The notes: generated from the letters alone by a model not told the origin. 64,000 nucleotides of DNA from Cryobacterium aureum (GCF_002954245.1 NZ_PPTG01000048.1:620001-684000); one strand, 5' to 3'; positions 52,864 through 61,230 are shown, counted from the first letter of the stretch. Translations and numbers: made by a program.

Positions 52864-54417
52864 TTAGTTGACGGTTGTGGTGCGCAAGTACTGGAGCGAA
52901 CCATTGGCCATGGGCACGAAGCCCTGCACCGCAGAGTCGGTCGCTGTGTAGCTGTAGCTGGTGAACAGCCACACCCAGGCGGCGTTGTCTTCAAGCTCGG
53001 CCGAGACCTTCTCGTAGATGGCGGCGCGGTCCTTCGGGTCGCTCGAGGCACGGCCCTCGGCGAACAGCGCGTCCAGTTCCGGCGAGCTGTAGCCGGCGAC
53101 CTTGTTCAGGTTGCCGGTGCTGGTGAAGTAACGGCCGTACATGCCGTCGGGGTCCGGGCGTCCACCGTTCAGAGCGACGGCGGCGTCGAAGTCGCCGGCG
53201 ATCCAACGGTCGACGTAGGCACCGGATTCGAGGGTCTCGACATCGAGGGTGATTTTCGCCTCGGCCAGTTGCGCCTTGAGGTTCTGAGATTCGTTCACCG
53301 AGGTCGCGTACTCGCCCTGCGACACGATCGTCTTGATGGTGACGCCGTCAGCCTTGCCGGCCTTGGCCAGGTAAGCGGCAGCCTTCTTGAGGTCACGCTC
53401 TGGACACGGGCGTGCGTCCGTGTCGGACTTGTAGGCCGGTGAGGTGATCGGGCCGGTGACTTCACCTTCGCCGAGCGCAGCGGTGTCGAGCACTTCCTGG
53501 CGGTCGATGGCGCAGGAAATCGCGAGGCGCACGTTGACGTCGGTGAGATCGCCGCGCGTCGCGTTCAGCTGCAGTGCGTGGTAACTGAGCTGCGGTGTCT
53601 TGGCGATCGTGATTGTGCCGCTTTCAGCGGTCTGAGCGACCAACGGGTCGTCGAAGACAGCCATCTGCACGTTGCCGGATTGCATGGCCGACACGATCGA
53701 CGACTCGTCGGGGATGACGCGGAACTCGACGCTCTTTAGCGTCGGCTCGTCGCCCCAATACGCGGTGTTCTTCACTAGGGTGATCGACTGGTTCGCCGCG
53801 CGGGTGTCGAAGGAGTAGGCGCCGGTGCCGTTGGGCGTCGTGTTCAGCGCTTCTTCGGTGTCATCGGAGGAGAGCATCGCCATGTTGATCACGGCGAGGC
53901 TAGCCGGCAGTGCGGCATCCGGGGCTGACAGGGTCAGCAACACGGTGTTCTCATCGCTGGCCTCGATGGCCGTGACGGAGGCGAGCGCGCTGCGTGACAC
54001 CGCGGCGGTCGCCTGTTCCTGGATCTTCGTCAGCGAGCTGACGGCGTCTTCTGAACCGAACGTGCTGCCGTCGGCGAAGGTGACTCCTTCACGCAATTTC
54101 AGGGTGACGGTCAAGCCGTCTTCGGATGCATCCCACGACTCGGCGAGGCCCGGAACGACGTTCAGGTCCCCATCGAACTCGGTCAGGGTGCCGTACACGT
54201 TCTGCAGAACGTTGACCGCCTGGAACTGGGTGGCTTTCCAAGGAAAGAGGGTGTCGGGGTCTGACGTGACTCCAACGACCAACGAACCGCCGGACTTGGC
54301 ACTTTCAGCGGGTGCTGGCGTGCCGGGGCTTGAACAGCCCGATACTGCAAGTGAAACGATCGCGGCGATACCGAGTGCCGAGACTGCCCCACGAGTAAAA
54401 CGGAAACCGTGCGACAA
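52864..54417 (-). CDS. dppA: ABC transporter substrate-binding lipoprotein (SBP family 5, DppA/OppA-like)
   Basis: A 517-residue extracytoplasmic binding protein. The signal peptide GAVSALGIAAIVSLAVSGCS ends in lipobox AVSGC. Family 5 features include VVGVTSDPDTLFPWKATQFQ, LTVTLKLREGVTFADGSTFG with SEDAVSSLTK, VNVRLAISCAIDRQEVLDTA and the late VDRWIAGDFDAAVALNG. SBP5 proteins bind peptides, but several bind muropeptides or sugars. The start is TTG at 54417 (TTG TCG CAC), with GAGGAG six bases upstream; no ATG or GTG fits better. As the first gene of the locus it suggests that an imported peptidoglycan fragment is the substrate. Confidence 0.93.
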   Translation of the reverse strand: MSHGFRFTRGAVSALGIAAIVSLAVSGCSSPGTPAPAESAKSGGSLVVGVTSDPDTLFPWKATQFQAVNVLQNVYGTLTEFDGDLNVVPGLAESWDASEDGLTVTLKLREGVTFADGSTFGSEDAVSSLTKIQEQATAAVSRSALASVTAIEASDENTVLLTLSAPDAALPASLAVINMAMLSSDDTEEALNTTPNGTGAYSFDTRAANQSITLVKNTAYWGDEPTLKSVEFRVIPDESSIVSAMQSGNVQMAVFDDPLVAQTAESGTITIAKTPQLSYHALQLNATRGDLTDVNVRLAISCAIDRQEVLDTAALGEGEVTGPITSPAYKSDTDARPCPERDLKKAAAYLAKAGKADGVTIKTIVSQGEYATSVNESQNLKAQLAEAKITLDVETLESGAYVDRWIAGDFDAAVALNGGRPDPDGMYGRYFTSTGNLNKVAGYSSPELDALFAEGRASSDPKDRAAIYEKVSAELEDNAAWVWLFTSYSYTATDSAVQGFVPMANGSLQYLRTTTVN

Positions 54418-54508
54418 GGGTTACTCCTCAGGTGTGTTGTGATGCTCCATTGCATGAGGCCGCCGACTCGCGGTCACACTGAAAGCGTCTGTGATCCAGG
54501 TTGGAATA

Positions 54509-54558
54509 AAAGTACACCACATTTACAACATGCGTACTTTCTTTTCTCGTATTGTTGT
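54509..54558. promoter_or_regulatory. Candidate operator region between dppA and the RpiR regulator
   Basis: Two overlapping inverted repeats lie in the 212-base divergent gap, the AT-richest spot of the locus: AAAGTAC (54509-54515) with GTACTTT (54534-54540), and ACAACA (54525-54530) with TGTTGT (54553-54558). They are plausible binding sites for the divergently encoded RpiR-type regulator. No experiment or consensus supports a specific site. Confidence 0.4.
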
Positions 54559-54629
54559 CGGTATGCAGTGAGGACCCCACGACAGAGGTACCGCACCGTG
54601 GCCGTTTCACCGTTCGAAAGGGACAGAAC

Positions 54630-55529
54630 GTGACCGATGACATCCTCGAACGACCGGACTCCCGGACCGTTCTGGTGCGCATGCGTGCCGCCATGCCCTC
54701 GCTTCGCCCCACCGAACGGCGGATCGCTGAACTCTTTCTGGCACACCCGGCGGATGCCGTGAACCTGTCCATCGCCGAGCTTGCGGTCCGCTGCGACACG
54801 TCCACGACCTCGGTCGTGCGGTTCTACAAACGCATCGGATACGAACATTACAAAGATCTGCGCATCGACCTCACTCGGGAGACGACGCGGGAAGACCTGC
54901 AGAACTCCAACTTCTCCTCGGTGTCCGGCGACATCAACCGGGAGGATAGCCTCGCCGACATCGTGGCGAAAGTGGCCCTCAATGAAACGCTGTCGATCGC
55001 CGACACCGCCAAAGTGCTCGACACGCTGGTGCTCGGCCGAGCCGTTGATCTGGTGAAGTCAGCCAGACGCATCGACAGTTTCGGCGTGGGGGCAAGCTCG
55101 TTCGTGGGTCTGGACCTGCAGCAGAAACTTACGCGAATCGGCCGCACCGCCCTCAACTGGCCAGACCCCCACTCTGCCTGGACCTCGGCGGCCACACTCG
55201 ACGCATCCTGTGTCGCCATCGCAGTCTCGCACACCGGTTCGACGATCGATACCGTGGAGTTTCTGAAGCTCGCGCGTGCTGCAGGTGCTGCGACGATCGC
55301 CATCACCAACTTCGGGGAATCGCCCCTGGCCAACGCGGCCGACATCGTGCTGACCACCGCCGCACGGGAAACCCGGTTCCGTTCCGGGGCGCTCGGCAGC
55401 AGAATCGCGCAGCTCATGGTTATCGATTGCCTCTTCACCGCGGTAGCACAGGCCTCATTCGACGAATCGATGACTGCGGTCCGCACCACATATGAGGCAG
55501 TGCACAGCCGTAGCCTGAAAGGATCTTGA
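54630..55529 (+). CDS. RpiR-family transcriptional regulator (MurR-like)
   Basis: A 299-residue regulator. Residues 10-85 are an RpiR-type helix-turn-helix: LRPTERRIAELFLAHPADAV then LSIAELAVRCDTSTTSVVRF with YKRIGYEHYKDLRIDL. Residues about 145-270 are a SIS sugar-phosphate-binding domain (IDSFGVGASSFVGLDLQQKL, CVAIAVSHTGSTIDTVEFLK, AGAATIAITNFGESPLA). In E. coli the homologous MurR binds MurNAc-6-phosphate, and the adjacent anmK/murQ genes make and use that compound, so it is the likely effector. The start is GTG at 54630 with AAAGGGA upstream. Its stop abuts the ATG of the D-lactate dehydrogenase-like gene. Confidence 0.9.
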   Translation: MTDDILERPDSRTVLVRMRAAMPSLRPTERRIAELFLAHPADAVNLSIAELAVRCDTSTTSVVRFYKRIGYEHYKDLRIDLTRETTREDLQNSNFSSVSGDINREDSLADIVAKVALNETLSIADTAKVLDTLVLGRAVDLVKSARRIDSFGVGASSFVGLDLQQKLTRIGRTALNWPDPHSAWTSAATLDASCVAIAVSHTGSTIDTVEFLKLARAAGAATIAITNFGESPLANAADIVLTTAARETRFRSGALGSRIAQLMVIDCLFTAVAQASFDESMTAVRTTYEAVHSRSLKGS

Positions 55530-58364
55530 ATGAACGCCGCATCGATACCCGTTTCTGCACCCGCATCAGCACCGAACACCTCGATTGCCTCGAGCAACCG
55601 CTCGATTGATCGACTGAAATACGCGCACGACGCGTCGCACTACCTGCTCGTTCCAACCAGTGTCGCCACACCGACTTCCGCGGCCGAGGTGGCCGAGTTG
55701 TATCGGGAGAGCCAGCGCCGCGGCATCCCTTTGACCTTTCGCTCCGGCGGAACCAGCCTGAGCGGGCAGGGCGTGACCGACGGCATCCTCGTCGATACAC
55801 GGGCCAATTTCCGTTCCATCGAGGTACTGGATGCCGGCGCGCGGGTGCGTGTGCAGCCCGGTGTCACAGTGCGTCAGGTGAACGCGCGCCTCACCCGCTT
55901 CGGTCGCAAACTCGGACCCGACCCGGCGAGTGAGATTGCCTGCACAATCGGCGGGGTCGTCGCCAACAACTCGAGCGGAATGGCCTGCGGCACCGCACAA
56001 AACAGCTACCAGACTGTCGAATCGATGGTAGTTGTGCTGCCGAGCGGCACTATCGTCGACACCGGGGCCAGCGACGCCGACGACCGCCTGCGCCACCTCG
56101 AACCGGCCCTCTACCGCGGGCTGACCCGGCTGCGGGATCGAGTCCGCGGGAAAGCGGCGTCCGTGTCGGTGATCCAAGCACAGTTCTCGATGAAGAACAC
56201 TATGGGCTACGGGCTCAATTCGTTTCTCGACTACGAGTGCCCGGTTGATATCCTCGCCCACCTGATGATCGGCAGCGAGGGAACCCTGGGCTTCATCGCC
56301 GAGGTCACCTTCCACACCGTTCCCGCGCTCCCCCATGCGCTGACCGGACTGGCGCTCTTTCCCAGCCTAAGTGCGGCGACCTCGGCGCTTCCGTCGCTGG
56401 TCGCAGTCGGGCTCGGCACGATCGAACTCATGGATGCGACCTCGCTACGGGTCGCCCAGACCCAGCCAGACAGTACGCCGGAGCTTCAGGCGCTCAGCGT
56501 CAACGGGCACGCCGCCCTACTGCTCGAGTACCTGGCCGCGAGCCCTGACCAGCTGTCCAAGCAGCGGGATGCCGGCGCTGCCACCCTAGCGGCACTCGAC
56601 CTGATTGCTCCGCTGTCGTTGACTGGGAACGCCCGCGAACGGGCGAACCTCTGGCACATCCGCAAGGGCTTGTACACGACCGTCGCCGGCGCTCGCCCGT
56701 CAGGAACGACGGCCCTGCTTGAAGACATCGTGGTTCCGGTTCCGGCGCTACTCGGCACCTGCGAAAGCCTGATCGACCTCTTCGACGCCTACGACTATGA
56801 AGAAAGCGTAATCTTCGGTCATGCCAAGGATGGCAACATCCACTTCATGCTCAACGAGCATTTCGACGACCAGACCTCCCTCGCCCGCTACGCGCGGTTC
56901 ACTGAGGAGATGGTCTGCCTCGTTCTCGGTAACAACGGTTCACTCAAGGCCGAGCACGGCACCGGGCGCATCATGGCCCCGTTCGTGCAGCGCCAATACG
57001 GCGACGAACTTTATACCGTGATGCGCGAGCTCAAGGCCCTGTTCGACCCGACCGGTCTACTGAACCCCGGCGTGATCCTCTCGGACAACCCTCAGTCCTA
57101 CATGGCAAACCTCAAGCTCGCCCCTGTGGTGGAGGGAGAGGTAGACCGCTGTGTCGAGTGCGGCTACTGCGAACCGGCCTGCCCGTCCAAGGACCTGACC
57201 ATGACGCCCCGGCAGCGCATTGTGATTCGCCGGGAGATGAAGTCCGCAGAGGCCCGTGGCGATGAGACGCTGCTGGCTGAGCTGCGCCGCGACTACAACT
57301 ACGACGGTGTCGAGACCTGCGCAGTCGATGGGATGTGCCAGGTCGCCTGCCCAGTCAACATCAACACCGGCGATCTCGTTCGCCGCTTACGCGCTGAGAA
57401 CACCAGCGCGCTCGAGCAATCGGTCTGGCTCGGGGCGGCGAAGAATTGGGGCGCGGTCACCGCGCTCGGCGGTCTGGCGCTGAGCGTGGCTGACCGGGTA
57501 CCGGCACCGTTGGTTACTGCCGCCACTCGGGTCGGCCGGGCGCTGCTTGGCGCCGACACGGTGCCGCTTTACGATAAGGATCTGCCGCGCGGCGGTTCGC
57601 GACGCCGGACTCTGCCGGCGCGCGAACCGGAGGGCGAGCCGGTCGCCGTGTACTTCGCCGCCTGCATCGGTGCGATGTTCGGCCCCGCGGCCGACGGTAT
57701 CGGAGTGACCGATGCCTTTCGGGAGCTGTGCGCGCGGGCCGGCGTGAGCCTGACGGTTCCCACAGGCATTGATTCGCTCTGCTGCGGCACGCCGTGGAAG
57801 TCGAAGGGAAATACGCGCGGCTACAACCGGATGACCGACTCCGTGCTTCCGGCGCTGCTAGCCGCGAGTCGCGGCGGTGAGCTGCCGATCGTGTGCGACG
57901 CGGCTTCCTGCACCGAGGGGTTGGAGACTATGCAGAAAAACGCTATCGCCGCCGGTGGAGACTATGCGGTGCTGCGATTCGTCGACGCTGTCGAGTTCAT
58001 TCACGAGAACGTGATCGAGCTTCTCCCGGTCACGATGCCAGTGTCGTCGATCGCCCTGCATCACACCTGCTCGTCGACACAACTCGGCATCAACACGATA
58101 ATGACCGAACTAGCGGAACTAATCAGCCCCGATGTGCACGTTCCGGTGGACTGGAGTTGCTGCGGCTTCGCCGGAGACCGCGGGCTACTGCATCCGGAGC
58201 TCACCGCCTCGGCGACCGCACGGGAGTCGGCGGAGATCGCCGAGCTCAGCTTTGCCTCGTATGCGTCGGCCAATCGCACCTGTGAGGTCGGGATGAGCCG
58301 GGCGACCGGGCAGAATTACCGGCACCTGCTGGAGCTCGTCGAGGAGGCAACAAGGCCGTTCTAG
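55530..58364 (+). CDS. FAD- and Fe-S-binding D-lactate dehydrogenase-type oxidoreductase
   Basis: A 944-residue fusion. Residues 35-260 form an FAD-binding PCMH domain (IPLTFRSGGTSLSGQGVTDG, LGPDPASEIACTIGGVVANN); residues 270-530 the FAD-oxidase C-terminal domain (SVIFGHAKDGNIHFMLNEHF, SLKAEHGTGRIMAPFVQRQY). Next come two [4Fe-4S] ferredoxin motifs, CVECGYCEPACPSKD and CAVDGMCQVACPVNINTG. Last are two CCG domains (IDSLCCGTPWKSKG; HHTCSSTQLG with DWSCCGFAGDRG). This architecture is shared with quinone-dependent D-lactate and D-2-hydroxyacid dehydrogenases. It directly follows the RpiR gene (TGA-ATG) with AAAGGAT as ribosome binding site. MurQ releases D-lactate, so it fits as the consumer; other D-hydroxyacids remain possible. 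Confidence 0.88.
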   Translation: MNAASIPVSAPASAPNTSIASSNRSIDRLKYAHDASHYLLVPTSVATPTSAAEVAELYRESQRRGIPLTFRSGGTSLSGQGVTDGILVDTRANFRSIEVLDAGARVRVQPGVTVRQVNARLTRFGRKLGPDPASEIACTIGGVVANNSSGMACGTAQNSYQTVESMVVVLPSGTIVDTGASDADDRLRHLEPALYRGLTRLRDRVRGKAASVSVIQAQFSMKNTMGYGLNSFLDYECPVDILAHLMIGSEGTLGFIAEVTFHTVPALPHALTGLALFPSLSAATSALPSLVAVGLGTIELMDATSLRVAQTQPDSTPELQALSVNGHAALLLEYLAASPDQLSKQRDAGAATLAALDLIAPLSLTGNARERANLWHIRKGLYTTVAGARPSGTTALLEDIVVPVPALLGTCESLIDLFDAYDYEESVIFGHAKDGNIHFMLNEHFDDQTSLARYARFTEEMVCLVLGNNGSLKAEHGTGRIMAPFVQRQYGDELYTVMRELKALFDPTGLLNPGVILSDNPQSYMANLKLAPVVEGEVDRCVECGYCEPACPSKDLTMTPRQRIVIRREMKSAEARGDETLLAELRRDYNYDGVETCAVDGMCQVACPVNINTGDLVRRLRAENTSALEQSVWLGAAKNWGAVTALGGLALSVADRVPAPLVTAATRVGRALLGADTVPLYDKDLPRGGSRRRTLPAREPEGEPVAVYFAACIGAMFGPAADGIGVTDAFRELCARAGVSLTVPTGIDSLCCGTPWKSKGNTRGYNRMTDSVLPALLAASRGGELPIVCDAASCTEGLETMQKNAIAAGGDYAVLRFVDAVEFIHENVIELLPVTMPVSSIALHHTCSSTQLGINTIMTELAELISPDVHVPVDWSCCGFAGDRGLLHPELTASATARESAEIAELSFASYASANRTCEVGMSRATGQNYRHLLELVEEATRPF

Positions 58365-58679
58365 CTTGCGCCCTCGTGGTTCGTTCAACGCAGTGCACAA
58401 TGGCGATCGAAGGCCGGACGCCCCGCGTCGCACCCACACCGTCGGATCGTGCGCCGAAGAGTTTGACTCTCGTAGCGTCGATCAAGGCTCGCCGCAACGA
58501 CTGAGATGGCAGCACCCTCTCCCTGTTCTGGGACCCCGTTGAACCTGACGACCAAATCGCCTTCGTGGCGGGAGTTTGCTTGCACACCATGGACGAGGTC
58601 TATTTGGTGGAGGCAGTCGCGATCGCCGCAGGGTCCGAGGACTTCTTGTTAGGCATCGCCAAATGATGAGGTTGGACAG
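58365..58679. other. Intergenic stretch with possible gene debris
   Basis: About 315 bases with no supported gene. A plus-strand frame ending near 58665 encodes FVAGVCLHTMDEVYLVEAVA, followed by IAAGSEDFLLGIAK, which looks protein-like but has no identifiable start or family. Confidence 0.4.
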
Positions 58680-59102
58680 GTGGACCTCACCCGAGCGGGG
58701 ACCCTAGAAGATATCCACGCAGCATGCTTCGGCACGATCTGGCAATGGTCGGGAAATCTGAGACAACGCGAACTCAGCATCGGGGTCGAGCCAGCGTCGC
58801 GACGGCAACGCCTCCCCGAAGGACTGGGCACCCTTGCCTGGCAGATCGAGAACGGGGCGGCAGCACCCGAGTGGATTGCATTGAACACGCACCACCGTCT
58901 GGTCCACCGTCATCCGTTCACGGACGGCAACGGGCGCGTCACTCGGCTATTCGCCGACGCGCTCTTGTTCGCACTCACCGATGGCACCCGGGTATTCGAC
59001 TGGATTGAAGACGTACCCATCTATCTCGAAGCCCTGCGCGCCGCGGACTCAACTATGAGCCCGGAAGCACTCCTCGCCGTCATCGGCGTCCGAGAGGTCT
59101 AG
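58680..59102 (+). CDS. Fic domain protein, short core form
   Basis: A 140-residue protein that is little more than a Fic domain. Fic enzymes usually transfer AMP from ATP onto target proteins. The N-terminal LEDIHAACFGTIWQWSGNLR and QRELSIGVEP correspond to the early core helices, and the catalytic motif is complete: HHRLVHRHPFTDGNGRVTRL (HxFx(D)GNGRxxR). The expected N-terminal region, which in many Fic proteins carries the inhibitory helix, is absent, so the gene is probably 5'-truncated. The start, GTG at 58680, is the first available codon and has only a weak GAGG upstream. It lies at the edge of an accessory region. Confidence 0.7.
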   Translation: MDLTRAGTLEDIHAACFGTIWQWSGNLRQRELSIGVEPASRRQRLPEGLGTLAWQIENGAAAPEWIALNTHHRLVHRHPFTDGNGRVTRLFADALLFALTDGTRVFDWIEDVPIYLEALRAADSTMSPEALLAVIGVREV

Positions 59103-59274
59103 ACGAAATCCGGATGCACAAGCTGGCCAAAGCGGGTCATTAGAACTCACGGGCGGCGCAATCCCTGGGCAGATTTTGGGCGCTTTCACGCAGATCTTCT
59201 GCGGTCCGCCAAACAGTCCTCTAACGGCCGAGCAACGTGGCCAACTCGTCGAGCGACTCCCCCGTAATCGTTTA

Positions 59275-59736
59275 CTACTCAGTGACACCCTCGAATAGGA
59301 TCGCGAGCTCGTCGAGTTCGACGTCCCAGCCCTCTCGGTTCTGCTCAAGACGTTCGCGCCGGTAGCGGGTGCCGCCGGGGAGTGTTTCGAAACCCGATTC
59401 GCACACCGTGACATCCGTCCCGGTACCAGCATCGGCGAGGGTGAAGCGCACGTGAGTCGAGTACTCGTCGAGCTGTTCGGCGGGGATTCCCGACCAACGG
59501 AAGCCGAACGAGCCGTCGGGCACGACCTCGGTGATTTCGATCGGAAAGCTGCCGTAGTCATCCCAGTCGATGCTGCCGGTAGCACCGGGCTCGAGCGCGG
59601 CGAACCCCACACCGTCGCCAAACCACTTGACCATCACCTCGGGGTCGGTCAGCGCCTTCCAGACGTGCGCGCGCGAGGCCTCGATGTGCACGGTGCGGGT
59701 CACGGTGTGCCCCTTGATTCTTGCGTGATCAGACAC
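59275..59736 (-). CDS. SRPBCC (AHSA1-like) domain protein
   Basis: A 153-residue START/Bet v1-like fold protein of the AHSA1/CalC group, with a hydrophobic ligand cavity. Family marks are HTVTRTVHIEASRAHVWKAL, DPEVMVKWFGDG, the central SFGFRWSGIPAEQLDEYSTH, VRFTLADAGTGTDVTVCESG and the C-terminal helix EQNREGWDVELDELAILFEG. Such genes often pair with an ArsR regulator, but none is seen here. The start is GTG at 59736 with GAAGGAA five bases upstream. The function is unknown. Confidence 0.88.
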   Translation of the reverse strand: MSDHARIKGHTVTRTVHIEASRAHVWKALTDPEVMVKWFGDGVGFAALEPGATGSIDWDDYGSFPIEITEVVPDGSFGFRWSGIPAEQLDEYSTHVRFTLADAGTGTDVTVCESGFETLPGGTRYRRERLEQNREGWDVELDELAILFEGVTE

Positions 59737-59929
59737 GGTGTTTCCTTCACGTTCCAGCCGAGCGCGACGGGACATTGCCCGCCGAGCGGCACGTCAACAA
59801 GTTCTGCAAACGCACTTCATCGAGCCTACCCATGATTGCGTATCTGTTCACGGCCGGGAGAGCGCCGTGAACGCGAGGGCAACGCATCAGAGGTCGGTAC
59901 TTGGGAGCCCAGAGCGCAGGCACCCCCCA

Positions 59930-60037
59930 CTTCAGCCCACGCCGCGTATTGATGTCGTCGATAACAATGGCGGTCGGCATGAACCGGCGCAAGAAGAAAT
60001 AGCTGCGGACCGTGGCTGCCGGAATGAATCCAAACAT
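59930..60037 (-). pseudogene. 5' fragment of a small actinobacterial membrane protein gene
   Basis: MFGFIPAATVRSYFFLRRFM followed by PTAIVIDDINTRRGLKWGVP matches the start of a small conserved membrane protein common in Microbacteriaceae (N-terminal YFFLRRYMPTN...RRGLKWGVPA). The expected hydrophobic remainder is not found in any frame downstream, so the gene is truncated after about 36 codons. The annotation 'sulfate permease' sometimes given to this family is unsupported. Confidence 0.55.
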
Positions 60038-60571
60038 GGCGTGGCCTTGCAGATGTTCGGCAACAAGAACCTGAAGGGACTAAGAGTCATACCGTCGCAA
60101 CGGGCGAAGGCGCGTAATAGAGGTTGCCTTCCCATACTTTAGAACTGGATATCTGCTGGGGGAAAGTAGCTGGCCACAATTCAGAGCGGATGCTCCCCCT
60201 TGCTTCCCGGCACCTGCTCGCGCGCATCCGATCGCGCCCTCCGCCGCGGACATACTCTGGGCGCGGAAGCGGAGCGTTCGAACGGGCCGGCGCCGATGAA
60301 GGCGGATGTTTCGGATTGATCAGCTCCTGGTAGAGCTTCTCTGTGGCCGAGCGAACCCGGTGGGTGACATCGGTTTGTTTCAGTCGGCCTAGCAGGTCCA
60401 CAGGTCCAACTGGTCAAGAGCCATCGTGTGTGGTGATCTCTCGTGAGAATTCTAGATAGTTCTCACTGACCATCGTACGATGGCTCCTCACGTCATCGGG
60501 ATGACGGGAAAAACCGGAAACTACACCACTCAGCGGGACGTGACCCTGCGGACAGGCGCTACTGTCTTGCC
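60038..60571. other. Stretch without a supported gene
   Basis: Contains a minus-strand frame (60087-60401) starting MDLLGRLKQTDVTHRVRSAT, whose first 30 residues look protein-like, but the rest is low-complexity Arg/Ser/Pro and no ribosome binding site is evident. It is probably debris. The downstream end carries the putative promoter of the next gene (TACTGT at 60560-60565). Confidence 0.4.
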
Positions 60572-61048
60572 ATGGGACTTGCAGAGGATGCCGCAGCACA
60601 TAAAGCACAGCGTGGTGTCGACAAAGCGCGAAAGTCGGCCGACCAGGGCAAGACCTCTCTGGCCGCCGAGGCGCTATTGAAAGAGTTCGCGACGGAGATG
60701 CGTCACCGATCCATCCCCACGACAGCAATCTACGAGACTAGGATTCGTGACCTGCTCTTCCACAACGGATCCGGCCCTACCCGAACGCTTTGGGCTGGCG
60801 CTGAAATTGGGCGTGGTTGGTTGCTAGATTCGAGTGCTGACGCCGATGCCTGGACTGGGACACATTACGTCTTGTTTGATGACGGGCGATTTGCTCTCCG
60901 GTCGATGTACCGAAGGAAGATTCTATTCGGAATCGAAGGCGGCCCACTGGTACCGTGCGTCGAGAAAAGTATGGCCGATATTCGATCAACAGTTAATTTG
61001 GGAAGGCTCCGAGAGGGCATTGTGAACATCCTGTCGAGAACTTCGTAG
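60572..61048 (+). CDS. Hypothetical protein, unknown family
   Basis: A 158-residue protein with a highly charged helical N-terminus (MGLAEDAAAHKAQRGVDKAR, KSADQGKTSLAAEALLKEFA) followed by a compact domain containing FHNGSGPTRTLWAGAEIGRG, WLLDSSADADAWTGTHYVLF and DDGRFALRSMYRRKILFGIE. The aromatic/glycine-rich beta pattern (W-L-L..., Y-V-L-F-D-D-G-R) suggests a small beta-rich fold, but no known domain is recognised. TACTGT lies six bases before the ATG at 60572, supporting the start and a leaderless message. It sits among mobile-element debris and is likely accessory. Confidence 0.65.
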   Translation: MGLAEDAAAHKAQRGVDKARKSADQGKTSLAAEALLKEFATEMRHRSIPTTAIYETRIRDLLFHNGSGPTRTLWAGAEIGRGWLLDSSADADAWTGTHYVLFDDGRFALRSMYRRKILFGIEGGPLVPCVEKSMADIRSTVNLGRLREGIVNILSRTS

Positions 61049-61127
61049 CGTCGGCGTTTGTGCCGTTCTGGCAGGTCTCTGGCACCCGGATTCGGGAACC
61101 GCATCCGGCCTGGGAAGTGAAGCGGAT

Positions 61128-61230
61128 CGAGTCGAGGTCGCCCTGGCGCCGTCCGAGGGAGGCTGTCTTCTAACGAGAACACCAACGGCCTACTACGCCA
61201 GTACTTTCCCAAAGACACCAACCTCGCCTC
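61128..61230 (+). mobile_element. IS30-family transposase C-terminal fragment
   Basis: SNENTNGLLRQYFPKDTNLA, in the plus frame from about 61170, is the highly conserved IS30 segment around the catalytic glutamate (N-E-N-T-N-G). The preceding SRSPWRRP piece is in another frame. Everything else of the transposase is missing and the frame ends shortly after GSAASNAACSL. No inverted repeats were found. Confidence 0.75.

Noticed and set aside
59221..59274. In-frame continuation of the SRPBCC protein past two stops (TITGESLDELATLLGR)
   Set aside because: It looks like a helix end, but two consecutive stop codons precede it and the protein is already full length.
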